Source: DASQDN01 sp963844855
GTDB taxonomy: Bacteria; Acidobacteriota; Terriglobia; Bryobacterales; Bryobacteraceae
Assembly: GCA_963844855.1 (NCBI GenBank)
Contig: CAWJQP010000016.1
Span: forward strand, 62,001 to 126,000
Reading direction: 5' to 3'
Length of the DNA: 64,000 bases
Shown: piece by piece, positions 47,179-55,926 of the stretch
Numbering within the stretch: position 1 is the stretch's first letter
Layout: the number at the start of each line of letters is the position of its first letter
Translations under genes and position numbers: made by a program
Notes under the pieces: model-generated
The model's database searches: none
What the model was told of the DNA's origin: nothing
What the model saw: only the letters and a program-made list of their open reading frames with translations

Positions 47179-48282
47179 CTACTTTGTTTCTAGCTCCGTC
47201 ACCCCCGCGCTCGCTGTTTTGAGGAAGGGATGCCGCAGCCACTCTCCTGCGCCGAACCTGCCTTCGACATGGAAGTCGAGAAACGCGAGTACGCTGGCGC
47301 GGAGCCACGAAGCAAACGCATTGCAGCTTCCGACTGGCACGTTCTTGTCTGCGCATTCGCCGGTTTTCAGAGCGAACAGATTGTGAAATGATCTCGCATC
47401 CTTGATGTACATCATGTACTTGTCAGGCCCGTGCATTCTGTCAAAGGTAATACGCCTCAGCGATGACGTGTCCTCGCAGCCGTCGCGTGCGCCGCCGTCG
47501 CAACGAGCGTCTCCGTCTCCAGTCGCAGTCAGCATCGGTCGGCTGACGCCGTCCCAGGACACTTCCGTTCTGCGAAAGTCGGTGTCAAAAAATCCCAGGC
47601 GCCCAGGACCCTGGGGGGATAAGCCAACAAAGGAGATGGGCCGCGGGTCCGTCAGCGCCAGCGGAGTCGCTCCGGGAAACAGGATCCGTCGCGCACCCGC
47701 AAGACTCATGGTGGCGGCGCTGCCGGCCGAATGTCCGCCCACCACGATCCGGCTCAGATCAATCTGACCTCGCAGCGGTCCTGCCGCGTTCATTCGAGCC
47801 AATTCATCCAGGATGGCGCTCACGTCCTTGGGACGATCCCAGTGGAGCGGCTGCCAGTGCGGGCACTCCGCCGTCGGCACTCCGACCGCGGCGCACAGGC
47901 GTTGGCGCTCGGAGGTATCTCGCAGGCTGTGCGCGCCCGTGATGCTGAGATAGCCGGCCTGCGCCGTAACGGTGCTCCATTCATTCATCGTCGTCAACGG
48001 ATTGGTAAGCCCCTCACCGCCCCCGTGAACCCAAACGACCACTGGAATTGGGCCGGGTTTGCCGACAGGCCGCCGAATGGAAACCGGCACACGGCGCTCC
48101 AGTCCCGCGACGTCGATGTACGCAACCATGGTTGTTGTCAGCGTCACAGCGTACGTCGTGAGAGGTGTATATAAGCAGCCCGGATAGGGAGCGCAAGAAG
48201 GCGTCTGCGCCATACCCACTGTTGCAAATGCGAAGAGATTCACGAGCGACCACGCCCGTATCCGAATTGTCCCGGTTATCAT
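47179..48282 (-). CDS. Secreted alpha/beta hydrolase (paralogue 1)
   Basis: 367 residues from the ATG at 48282 with GGAGGA upstream; the longer open frame to 48426 lies inside the neighbouring gene. Signal peptide to ~24 (LFAFATVGMAQ). Hydrolase features: IPVVVWVHGGGEGLTN (oxyanion region), VVGGHSAGSAATMSL (nucleophile Ser in GHSAG), LTATGDGDARCD (likely acid) and a late His (ARSFHNLF). It resembles dienelactone / PAF-acetylhydrolase-type esterases; substrate unknown. It overlaps the upstream paralogue by ATGA and ends at an intrinsic terminator. Confidence 0.88.
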   Translation of the reverse strand: MITGTIRIRAWSLVNLFAFATVGMAQTPSCAPYPGCLYTPLTTYAVTLTTTMVAYIDVAGLERRVPVSIRRPVGKPGPIPVVVWVHGGGEGLTNPLTTMNEWSTVTAQAGYLSITGAHSLRDTSERQRLCAAVGVPTAECPHWQPLHWDRPKDVSAILDELARMNAAGPLRGQIDLSRIVVGGHSAGSAATMSLAGARRILFPGATPLALTDPRPISFVGLSPQGPGRLGFFDTDFRRTEVSWDGVSRPMLTATGDGDARCDGGARDGCEDTSSLRRITFDRMHGPDKYMMYIKDARSFHNLFALKTGECADKNVPVGSCNAFASWLRASVLAFLDFHVEGRFGAGEWLRHPFLKTASAGVTELETK

Positions 48283-49364
48283 TTGATCCTCCATTCCACG
48301 ACGTCGTTGCTCGCGGCCCGTATGAAGCCGCTCCGCAGCCACGTGATCGCCTGACTCCGTTGCCGTACATGCGTGTCCAGAAACGCGAGGGCCGCGGAAC
48401 GCAGCCATTGCGGAAACGCCTGACACTTGGCCGCTGATATGCCTTTGGCGACACAGCCGGTGTCAAGCCCGAAAAGGCCGTGGTAGGCATCCGAGTCGTG
48501 TATGTAGAGCAAATACTTCCCGCCGCCAGGCATTCGCTCGAAGGCAGTGCGGCGACCGAATGGAGTCTCACCTCCGGGAGTACACTCTCCCGGAGGATCG
48601 CACGATGCATCTCCATCCCCCGTGCCGATCAGCACAGGCCGGCTGAGCGCATCCCAGGACGTGTCGGGCTTCGCGAATTCTGTATCGAAAAAGCCTTCCG
48701 ATGACGGCCCCTGGGGAGAGAACGCGAGAAACGCAACGGGCCGTGAGTCCGCGAACGAATGAAGAGCCCGGTTGAAGACACGGACCGCGCCGGCGACAGA
48801 GAGTGTCCCACCGCTGCCTGCCGAGTGTCCTCCAAGGGCAATACGGCTGAGATCAAGGCGACCTCGTAATGGGCCTTGTGCGTTTCGTAGGGTCAGATCG
48901 TCCAGAACACGGCGAATGTCATTCGGACGGTCCCAGTTCAGGTGTTTGAAGGTCTCGCAGTCATTCGGAACCGCGATGCCGAGTGCGGAGCAGAGCCTTG
49001 ACCGCTCCGCTATCTGCCGGGGCGCATGAGCGATGCTGACAGTCAGATAACCGCTCCTGGCAGTCGCCTCGCTCCACTCGCGCATCGCGTCCGCGGCGTT
49101 CGTCTTGCCTTCTGCTCCACCATGGGACCAGACCACGACGGGCAGAGGGCCCGGCATAGTGTTTGGTTGTCGTATGTGTATCTGGATCGTTCGCAACGAT
49201 CCGGCAATGTCGGTATAGGCGACGGAACCCTGGGTTTCGGAAAAACTGAGCTGCGGCGGCTCATACAGGCATCCTGGAAATCCGGGGCACTGCGTCGCCG
49301 CAGTGGCCGCGGAGGCGATCGCGCCCGTTAACGCGAATCGGTACAACCTTCGAATGTTTATCAT
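48279..49364 (-). CDS. Secreted alpha/beta hydrolase (paralogue 2)
   Basis: 361 residues from the ATG at 49364 (MINIRRLYRFALTGAIASAA), with AGGAG upstream. It shares the whole plan with its downstream neighbour: PGCLYEPPQLSF, LPVVVWSHGGAEGKTN, NWDRPNDIRRVLDDL, IALGGHSAGSGGTLSV, LIGTGDGDASCD and a His in DSDAYHGLFGL. The two are clearly tandem duplicates that have diverged. Both are exported, so they act in the periplasm or outside. Same operon as the DUF7450-like gene upstream. Confidence 0.88.
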   Translation of the reverse strand: MINIRRLYRFALTGAIASAATAATQCPGFPGCLYEPPQLSFSETQGSVAYTDIAGSLRTIQIHIRQPNTMPGPLPVVVWSHGGAEGKTNAADAMREWSEATARSGYLTVSIAHAPRQIAERSRLCSALGIAVPNDCETFKHLNWDRPNDIRRVLDDLTLRNAQGPLRGRLDLSRIALGGHSAGSGGTLSVAGAVRVFNRALHSFADSRPVAFLAFSPQGPSSEGFFDTEFAKPDTSWDALSRPVLIGTGDGDASCDPPGECTPGGETPFGRRTAFERMPGGGKYLLYIHDSDAYHGLFGLDTGCVAKGISAAKCQAFPQWLRSAALAFLDTHVRQRSQAITWLRSGFIRAASNDVVEWRIK

Positions 49365-49497
49365 GGGTTTTCTCCTGCACGCAGTTTCATTTCGCAAACC
49401 AGAGAGTCTCGTGACGAGCCGCCCGTAGCGATCCGTCCCTCCACTCCCGATTGCGAGCCGGGGAGACCGGCCGGCAGTCTCCCCGTGATCTCGTGGC

Positions 49498-50220
49498 TCA
49501 ATCGATCACCTCCCAAGCAAGCTTCTGCGTTGGTACGCAGGACATATCGGCGTAGCTCGTTTTGACCTGGAGGTCGCCAAACTGATTGCGAATATTGGCT
49601 ACTCGCGTAAACGGCACGCGGCTCATGCTGTAGCACGTTAGGTGATCATTCGGGTTTGCGATTGGCGTAACGACGCCGGAGTGCCACTTCCGGACGGGAT
49701 TGCAGAACAAGACCGGTCTACCCATCGTGTGGTTCGACGCGAAGAATTGATCTTGCAGAGCCACGGGCTTACTTACCAGTGGTCCTTCCGCCGCATAGCA
49801 ATTGAAGTGACTTAGTCCGATAGCCGGCCCGTGAGGCGCCTTTTGTGTGGGAACAGCGAGGATGCGTGCATCGTGCGTGATCAGTTGCTGCTCGCCAAAC
49901 TGGTTCCGGATCTTGACGCGGCGATGCACAAGAGGCTGCGGAGCCATCTGGTGCAGGGTCAGGTGATTGTCCGGTCTTTGGATAGGCGTTATGCGGTCAT
50001 CGTGGACCTTCCTTGTCGGGTTACAGAAACGAAAGATGTTTCCGACGATGGTATTTTCCGCGCCAAACTGGTCCAACAATTGAACCGGCGCAGGGGTGAC
50101 GTCCGTCGCGTTAGAAGGCAGGTAACACTTGAAGTGGTCCACCTGGAATGGAAGGACTTGTGCTCGGACAGCCGGGATCGACAATGCGAGAACCGCGGCT
50201 GCGCAGAAATATGTGTTCAT
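49498..50220 (-). CDS. Secreted protein with two tandem DUF7450-like repeats
   Basis: 240 residues with a signal peptide to ~20 (AAAVLALSIPAVRAQ). Two units of about 100 residues follow the same order: VDHFKCY / LSHFNCY, then LLDQFGAENT / LQDQFFASNH, FRFCNPTRK / VLFCNPVRK, ITPIQRPDNHLTLHQM / VTPIANPNDHLTCYSM, VKIRNQFGEQQL / ANIRNQFGDLQV and VPTQK in both. Cysteines recur at equal places. Function unknown; probably a beta-rich extracellular domain. First gene of the leftward operon with the two hydrolases. Confidence 0.8.
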   Translation of the reverse strand: MNTYFCAAAVLALSIPAVRAQVLPFQVDHFKCYLPSNATDVTPAPVQLLDQFGAENTIVGNIFRFCNPTRKVHDDRITPIQRPDNHLTLHQMAPQPLVHRRVKIRNQFGEQQLITHDARILAVPTQKAPHGPAIGLSHFNCYAAEGPLVSKPVALQDQFFASNHTMGRPVLFCNPVRKWHSGVVTPIANPNDHLTCYSMSRVPFTRVANIRNQFGDLQVKTSYADMSCVPTQKLAWEVID

Positions 50221-50389
50221 GGATTTAACTCCTCTCTTAAAGGAAGCCAGATCGCCGGCATTCCGATGTTTGCGAGCAGTGACGCTTCGCTGCTCAATCG
50301 GAGCCGCGAAAAGTCACTCTGCCTGGAACACGTAAAAGCGGGGCCAAAACGAACATCGGTGAATCCCATCGGACGCATTTCTGTGGACG

Positions 50390-50695
50390 GCATTGTCACG
50401 TTGACGGGTTCGCAGGTGAAATGAGTATCTGGCAACCCGTATCGCGGCTACCGGTCCCCAGGAAGGAGATCATCTTGTATTGCGTTTGGCTGTACTTTCG
50501 GTTTGGCGTAAGCTTCCGGGACGTGGAAGAGATGATGGCCTTACGCGGCGAGCAGGTCAGTTACGAAACGGTCGGACGTTGGTGCGATAGATTCTCTGAA
50601 ATGATCTCACCTCGAGTGCGAAACCCGATACGAATCAGATCCCGAAGCACCGCCAATACGATAACGATCAGGGTACGCAAACAGATCTCCTACGC
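50390..50695 (+). pseudogene. IS6-type transposase, N-terminal half (copy D)
   Basis: Plus-strand frame from ~50421: ILYCVWLYFRFGVSFRDVEE and MMALRGEQVSYETVGRWCDR, the helix-turn-helix end of IS6 transposases. It is then lost in unrelated codons before IS copy 2 starts at 50696. Upstream, GGCATTGTCACGTTGACGGG (50393-50412) is probably the element's left terminal repeat, since GCATTGTCACGT also precedes copy A. The catalytic half is absent here; a C-terminal half of the same type lies at 44104-44365. Confidence 0.8.
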
Positions 50696-51966
50696 CGTTG
50701 TGTCCAAAAACTCGATCTGATAGAAACCACAGCAACGTTGACGAATCCGTCGGTGACGGACCTGAGGAGATAATGACCTCCGGAGATGCGAAACGTTCTC
50801 AATCCTTTCCGGTTCGTAGTGATTGCGGTCGCCGGATGGATGAACCAGAAGCAACAGCATGCGATCGACTACCTACGCGAAGAGAATCGAGTCTTGAAAG
50901 AGCAGCTTGGCAATCGTCGGCTTCGTTTTACCAATGATCAGCGTCGCCGCCTGGCAGCCAAAGCCAAACTTGTCGGCCGTCGGGTGCTGAACGAGATTGC
51001 CGACCTCGTGACGCCGGACACACTGCTGGCTTGGCACCGCAAGCTGATTGCCGAGAAGTATGACGGCAGTGCCAAGCGTGGACCGGGTCGGCCACGCACC
51101 GCCAACGAAATCGAGGACTTCGTTGTCCGCATGGCTCAAGAGAATCGCGATTGGGGATACCGGAGGATTCTCGGTGCAATGACCAACCTTGGTTACAGCC
51201 TCGCTCGCGGCACAATCGCCAACATTTTGAAGAAGCACGGGATCGAACCAGCGCCGGATCGGCTTCGGAAAACTACTTGGAAAGAGTTCTTGAGCCGGCA
51301 TTGGGAACTGATTGTCGCCGCCGATTTCTTCACGGTCGAGGTGTGGACTTCACGAGGCTTGCAGCGGTACATCGCGCTGTTCTTCATCGAGCTGTCAACA
51401 CGCCGGGTCGAGATGGCCGGGATTGCCAATGTGGCGAATGGCCTCTGGATGAGCCAAATTGCACGGAACATCAGCGACACTGTCGATGGACTTGTCAAAG
51501 GAAAGCGCTACCTCATCCATGATCGAGACCCGTTGTTTACCGCCGAGTTCCTGAGTATCCTTGCGGACTCGGGCGTGAAATCGGTGAAATTACCGCCCGG
51601 TCTCCTAATCTGAACGCGTACGCGGAGCGATTTGTTCGGACGATAAAGGAGTCGTGTCTGGACAGAATGATCCTGTTCGGTGAAGATGCATTGCGAAAAT
51701 GCATCCAAGAATTTACGGCGCATTATCATTTTGAACGCCATCACCAAGGACTCGGCAACCGCCTGATCCTGCGCGATTCGGCGCACGTCGAAAGCAACGG
51801 CGAGATTCGGCGACGCGAGCGGCTCGGCGGGATGCTCAACTACTACTATCGTGACGCCGCGTAGAGTTCAGTGGCTCCCCTTTGCTCTGCACGAATGTGT
51901 TGAGTGCGCTCGGATTCCCGTACGCGTGAGAGAGGCTTGTATCCGCGGAAGCGATCACCGTGGATA
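50696..51966 (+). mobile_element. 1.27-kb insertion sequence, copy 2
   Basis: Near-identical inverted copy of 42833-44103 (only a few differences seen, e.g. CCGTCGGTGACGG here against CCGTCCGTGACGG). Left end CGTTGTGTCCAAAAACTCG, right end CACCGTGGATA. The 214-bp repeat R2, whose first bases GTCCGAAAACTCGAAGC resemble this element's left end, begins at the very next base. Confidence 0.85.
50786..51864 (+). CDS. Integrase-core transposase of IS copy 2 (two frames, -1 shift)
   Basis: Same organisation as copy 1: ATG at 50786, first frame to TGA at 51613 (VKLPPGLLI), then the -1 frame RSPNLNAYAERFVRTIKES to YYYRDAA and stop at 51864. The catalytic Glu is only in the second frame. Both copies have exactly the same break, so it is either a programmed -1 translational frameshift, as in many IS3-type elements, or a mutation already present in the copy that spread. 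Confidence 0.8.
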
Positions 51967-52180
51967 GTCCGAAAACTCGAAGCTTCTCAGAATCCAACAA
52001 GATGCGGAAATGAAGAGGTCTACTCGCATTCGCCAGAAATAAGAATGTTACAGAGGTTCGCGAACGGTTCGCTGTCTCCCGATGAAATATGTTTTTATAT
52101 GGGAAGTCGTGCATCCGGCAGTCGTATGTGCACCACCAAATCCAGCAAATTGAGCCAATTGGTAATTCGCCATGGACAGG
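51967..52180 (+). repeat. 214-bp dispersed repeat, copy R2
   Basis: Inverted relative to R1 (20286-20499), same length, about 90% identical. Starts GTCCGAAAACTCGAAGC at the border of IS copy 2 and ends TTCGCCATGGACAGG. Contains GTTCGCGAAC at 52056-52065. No supportable gene inside. Confidence 0.75.
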
Positions 52181-52474
52181 TCGGAGGTTCGTCACGGCCC
52201 GTAGTTAGCCCCAATCCAAACTAGCTGTAAAGAGAGATGAACCAGGACTAAAGCGCGCTGTTGTAGCGATACGCGCCAACAGGACAGTGACCAGTAGATG
52301 AAGACCGCCTATTCCGTGAGCGTGCCGCCTCCGAAACGAACTGCAAGTGGGGCGGGCTTCATCGACGCGTTGAGTGTGCGCTATTTAACTTGGATAAGCA
52401 ACAACTAAGATGGCTTGAGACCAACACAACCTCGGGCAGATCCGCGCTGCAGTAGCCTATTCGCGTTCGCAATA

Positions 52475-52900
52475 TTACCGGCTCTCTCCCTTTTCCTTCG
52501 TAACACGCTCTCTATCCGCTCGATCTTCCTCGTCAATGTCGATCGCGCCGTGCTGGTTTAAGATATCGATTGCGCGATTGACCTGCGCCTCATTTGTCTT
52601 GACCGTGATTACCGTGCCGTCTCGTTGAAGCACGTCAATGTAGTATCCAGATTCCTCGTTATTGACACTAAACATTGAGCGGAACCCACCACCCAAGGTG
52701 CCACTGGTCGACTGCATCGTGTGGTCAACCGTTCCCGTGAGCGCAGAGTTTCCAGAGCCGGCATTGCTTGTAAAGCTGCCGGTAGAGATGAATTGGATAT
52801 CGTGTTGATCAAAGCCGTGGCTGAGGAGTTCTTGCTTGGCGCTCTCGGCACTGGCGACATCCGGAAAAAGCGCAAACAAGGTGGTCGTTGAGTTCGGCAT
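52475..52900 (-). CDS. General stress protein 17M-like (YflT) domain protein
   Basis: 141 residues from the ATG at 52900 (MPNSTTTLFALFPDVASAES), ACGGAG upstream. The N-terminal TLFALFPDVASAESAKQELL and GFDQHDIQFIS match the heat-induced stress protein YflT/GSP17M domain (an alpha-beta ferredoxin-like fold). A Ser/Gly-rich middle follows, then YYIDVLQRDGTVITVKTN and a charged tail. Cytosolic and small; the molecular role of the family is unknown but it is often induced by stress. It stands alone. Confidence 0.8.
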   Translation of the reverse strand: MPNSTTTLFALFPDVASAESAKQELLSHGFDQHDIQFISTGSFTSNAGSGNSALTGTVDHTMQSTSGTLGGGFRSMFSVNNEESGYYIDVLQRDGTVITVKTNEAQVNRAIDILNQHGAIDIDEEDRADRERVTKEKGESR

Positions 52901-53132
52901 GCGGCAACTCCGTACGGGAGGGACTTCCTGGCCTATGATAAGTCGGGTCCTGCCAAGAAAGCTGTTTACACGGTGAACGTCGCGACGCCTATCGAACTTG
53001 TCTGACGTATCCAATCGGCAGCGTTTATAAATCGGAGTTCTGTGTGAGGGGAATCCTCGTCCAGCACGGACAACGTACGATTCGTCCGGGTGTGATCTGA
53101 GTCATTCTCACCGCGCGAGATGCTACCCGACT

Positions 53133-53357
53133 TCAAAGTCCCAGTTTCGCGGCTGGGTTTTCTCGGAAAAGAGACCCGTCGCAGATGTAACGGCGGACCA
53201 TTTCGAGCGAGCGGTGGCCGGTCTGGCGCATAATGGCGAGCTCGCCGGCGCCGTTTAAATAGGCCTGGGTCGCCAGGCCAGCGCGCAAGGAATGACCGGC
53301 ATACTGTTTCGCATCGAGGCCGGCCGCTTCGGCGGCTCGCTTGACCACGAGGCCCAC
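53133..53357 (-). pseudogene. Tyrosine recombinase (integrase) C-terminal remnant
   Basis: Only the last ~74 codons survive: GHSLRAGLATQAYLNGAGEL with the conserved H-x-x-R (HSLR), RQTGHRSLEMVRRYICDG with the second His (GHRS) and the catalytic Tyr (RRYI), ending AAKLGL. The catalytic domain upstream of HxxR and the N-terminal DNA-binding part are missing. Its place near the right end of the IS-rich region, 33 kb from a tRNA-Arg attachment fragment, makes it a candidate for the integrase of the ancestral island. Confidence 0.85.
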
Positions 53358-53642
53358 GGAATCTACATGCGGACCAGGTCACGTAGGCTGAGCTTAAATA
53401 GGAGACGAAAGACGACGACCTGGAACACGATATCGGTTGAGAACTCAAGACGATTGAAGGGTGTCCCGGTGCGTTCATTGAATCGGTGCCCACATTGACG
53501 ACAGCGGAAGCGGGAATAGCCCAGATCCGTTGCAGTATTTAGCGTTTGAGTGTCATCAGTCGCAATGCGGACAGTTCATAGCGGCCTAATAACGATACCA
53601 GCCCGCCTCGTTCTGACCGGACGTGAATACTGACACTTTCCG

Positions 53643-53795
53643 ATGTTGGGGCTGAAAAGCTTTGAGACGGCGGCTAGGGTGATTGGCGGTATCGAACTGG
53701 CGCAGAAGATCAAGAAGGGGCAATTCAAAATAGGCAAGTTGGGTGGGCACCGAGCGATGCTTCAGGAGATCTTGCAGGCTGCGTTGGCCGCCTGA
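53643..53795 (+). pseudogene. IS6-type transposase C-terminal remnant (copy E)
   Basis: A 50-codon frame, MLGLKSFETAARVIGGIELA followed by QKIKKGQFKIGKL, corresponds to the C-terminus of IS6-group transposases after the catalytic Glu (compare consensus SFxTAxxTIAGIELAHRIRKGQF). It is too short for a gene. The sequence before it (53.5-53.64 kb) is probably more of the same element, out of frame. Confidence 0.65.
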
Positions 53796-54032
53796 TCAGT
53801 ATCGGGATCGACACAGCGAACGCGGCCGAAATGGCCGCAACTCCGAATTTGCACCAGAGCCCTACGTAGGTACACTACGCTTACGTCAAATCAGCAATAC
53901 CGTTTCAATGAACCGATACCGACCCCAAAATCGCCGGTAGCCAGTGTAGATGATGGGCCTGGTGAGCTTACTACACTCGGCCTTGCTTTGTTGGAATGCA
54001 ACATGCACATTCTCCGTGACAGGTAAACCGAT

Positions 54033-54404
54033 ATGTCACACGCAGCGCTACTCTGGTTGCTAGCAACTATAGTTCTGGTGCGCCCCAGTTACACTCAAGG
54101 TGTTACTCGGGAACCGAATGAGCCCCGTGATCGTAAGCCTGAGTTTGTTCTTGACGTGCGGCCTCGGATAATCGGAGCGGGAGAAACGGCCGTACTGTAC
54201 TGGTCCATCAAAGGAGCCACAAAGGTGGTAATAGAAGAATCATCTATATCCAGCCCTAGACTCCGCCAGATCGGCACGTTTGGCGCGAACGGGAGTTTTG
54301 AGGTTCGTCCAAGCGAAGATACGACCTACGTTGTCAGCTGTGAGGGTTCAACAACGTATTCCTGCGCTTCTATCTCCGTGCGCGTTCGAGTGAAGCGTCG
54401 GTAG
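54033..54404 (+). CDS. Secreted hypothetical protein with Ig-like fold
   Basis: 123 residues with a signal peptide (MSHAALLWLLATIVLVRPSY). The body has the layout of short bacterial Ig-like domains: VRPRIIGAGETAVLYWSIKG, ATKVVIEESS, GSFEVRPSEDTTYVVSCEGS, i.e. the pattern G-x-x-x-x-L-x-W-x-x-x-G-A-x-x-V-x-I and later V-x-P-x-x-x-T-T-Y. Such domains usually decorate larger surface proteins, so this may be a truncated or stand-alone version. It has no clear operon partner, and the ribosome site is weak. Confidence 0.6.
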   Translation: MSHAALLWLLATIVLVRPSYTQGVTREPNEPRDRKPEFVLDVRPRIIGAGETAVLYWSIKGATKVVIEESSISSPRLRQIGTFGANGSFEVRPSEDTTYVVSCEGSTTYSCASISVRVRVKRR

Positions 54405-55926
54405 CGGGGGAATGCACTATTAGGCGATTTCGTGTTTCGAAAACGGCCTCGGGCAAATGTCATCGATGATAACGACCGCCTGCTGCGATCAACTGGTTCA
54501 CTCCAGATTCAGCTCATCAATGATGCCAAGGGCCTCGTGACCGAAGATCGCAGTTGGTCTGATTCCCGGATACTCGCACTTTTTGATATAAGTGTCCGTG
54601 CCGCACTTGGTTGTGAGGCATAGCTTATGACCGCTGCACCCCATCGGCGAATGGAGAGCGGCTCCGTCTTTGTTGAATCGTCCGCGACCGGTGCAACACG
54701 TTGGCCTTCATGAGTCGGCGTGTCGTGGTGAACGGTTCACGTTGTTCTATGGATCATCTTCTTTCTTCTGTCGTGTGTCCTTCGTGAGAGTTGTCTGCAA
54801 TCGCGCTCCCTATGTGATTCGGCTCGAGTATCAAACAAATGGTTTGTGTGAAAGCCGAGCTATCTGCGCGATATAACGCAGGACCGTGTCTTTTTCCGCA
54901 ACGCAGAGGGCTTGAACATGAACTAATGGGACGGTTTCATGTGGTTGCTCCTCAGAAACACTCGACGGGGTCGTCGAACCATGTACCAGTGAACACTCCA
55001 GATCGGCCTACGCTGCGTCACATTCTGCAACTACGCTCTGTTTGAAACGCTGTGTATTCAGATCACGATCAAGCCCGCCGGATGAACGTGCGTATGAATC
55101 CAGTGCTTCACACAGGTGATTATCTATGATCAACAGCACTGCACGAATGCGGAGGAGAAGCACAGAAGGTCTGGATCTATACGCCTATTCTTTGCCAACT
55201 GGGTGGTCTGGTGTCGGAGTAAAAACGAGACCAGAAAGGGCGAACCATCACGGCGTCCTGAGAACCCTTGATGAACGTAGTGTCTTACGAAAGCGCCGAA
55301 CTCTGTCGCCGCATCCAGGATGTGTTGGTCCTTCTGGCGCGTGACTGCTTTCCGATCGGGACCCTCGCTCCGGACAACAACGATCCCTTCAATCCAGTAT
55401 GAACTGCTTGCAGCAGATCCTTCTAAGGAAATACCTTTACGAAAAGCCTATTTGTCCGGTTTCATAAAACCATCCGGCAACCTCCGGATGATTGTCCTGC
55501 TCGGCCCAACCATTTAGATTGTCCGCAATCTCTTCTCGAGCACAATCGACGGAGCTAGCACTGCCCTCGCCGAGGAGTAAATGCTTCGCGACATGGATGG
55601 GATGTGCGGCACTCTTGCGTCCATACCGCCAACATGGTCCGCCCCTGCTCTGCCTAAGCAATTGATATGGCCAACGGCCTCGGTGAAGGATAGTGCAGGT
55701 CCTCGCACCATTCACTCCGCCTTTGGGGTCGCTGAGTAGATAAGCACCTCTAAAGCACAAGGCACACGTGTACGCCCAGTTAGCAGATCTAGTTGGGTAT
55801 GCTTTGGGAAGCCTTGTTTTTGCTAATCAGATGCGCCGCGTCCAGTGAGTAAAGGAGCCGTTCACGACGGCCCATATGGTTGCTTCTGGCGCAACGCGGC
55901 ACATACACCCGGGTGTATATGCTCGA
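54405..55926. other. 1.5 kb without supportable genes
   Basis: All frames are short and none has family motifs. Minus-strand fragments around 54.45-54.6 kb faintly resemble transposase debris (ALGIIDELNLE) but cannot be assigned. The interval separates the IS-rich region from the oxidoreductase operon and ends with a 16-bp palindrome just beyond that operon. Confidence 0.45.
55903..55918. promoter_or_regulatory. 16-bp perfect palindrome downstream of the oxidoreductase operon
   Basis: ATACACCCGGGTGTAT is a perfect inverted repeat with no loop. It lies 8 bp after the stop of the last (leftmost) gene of the operon. It may be a protein-binding site or the core of an inefficient terminator; no T run follows on the minus strand. 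Confidence 0.35.

Noticed and set aside
47179..48426. Longer start for alpha/beta hydrolase 1
   Set aside because: The extra 48 codons lie inside the upstream gene; the ATG at 48282 has a GGAGGA site and begins a signal peptide.
54432..54623. Plus-strand 63-codon frame
   Set aside because: No signal or family. The opposite strand has a slight transposase-like look, but nothing firm.
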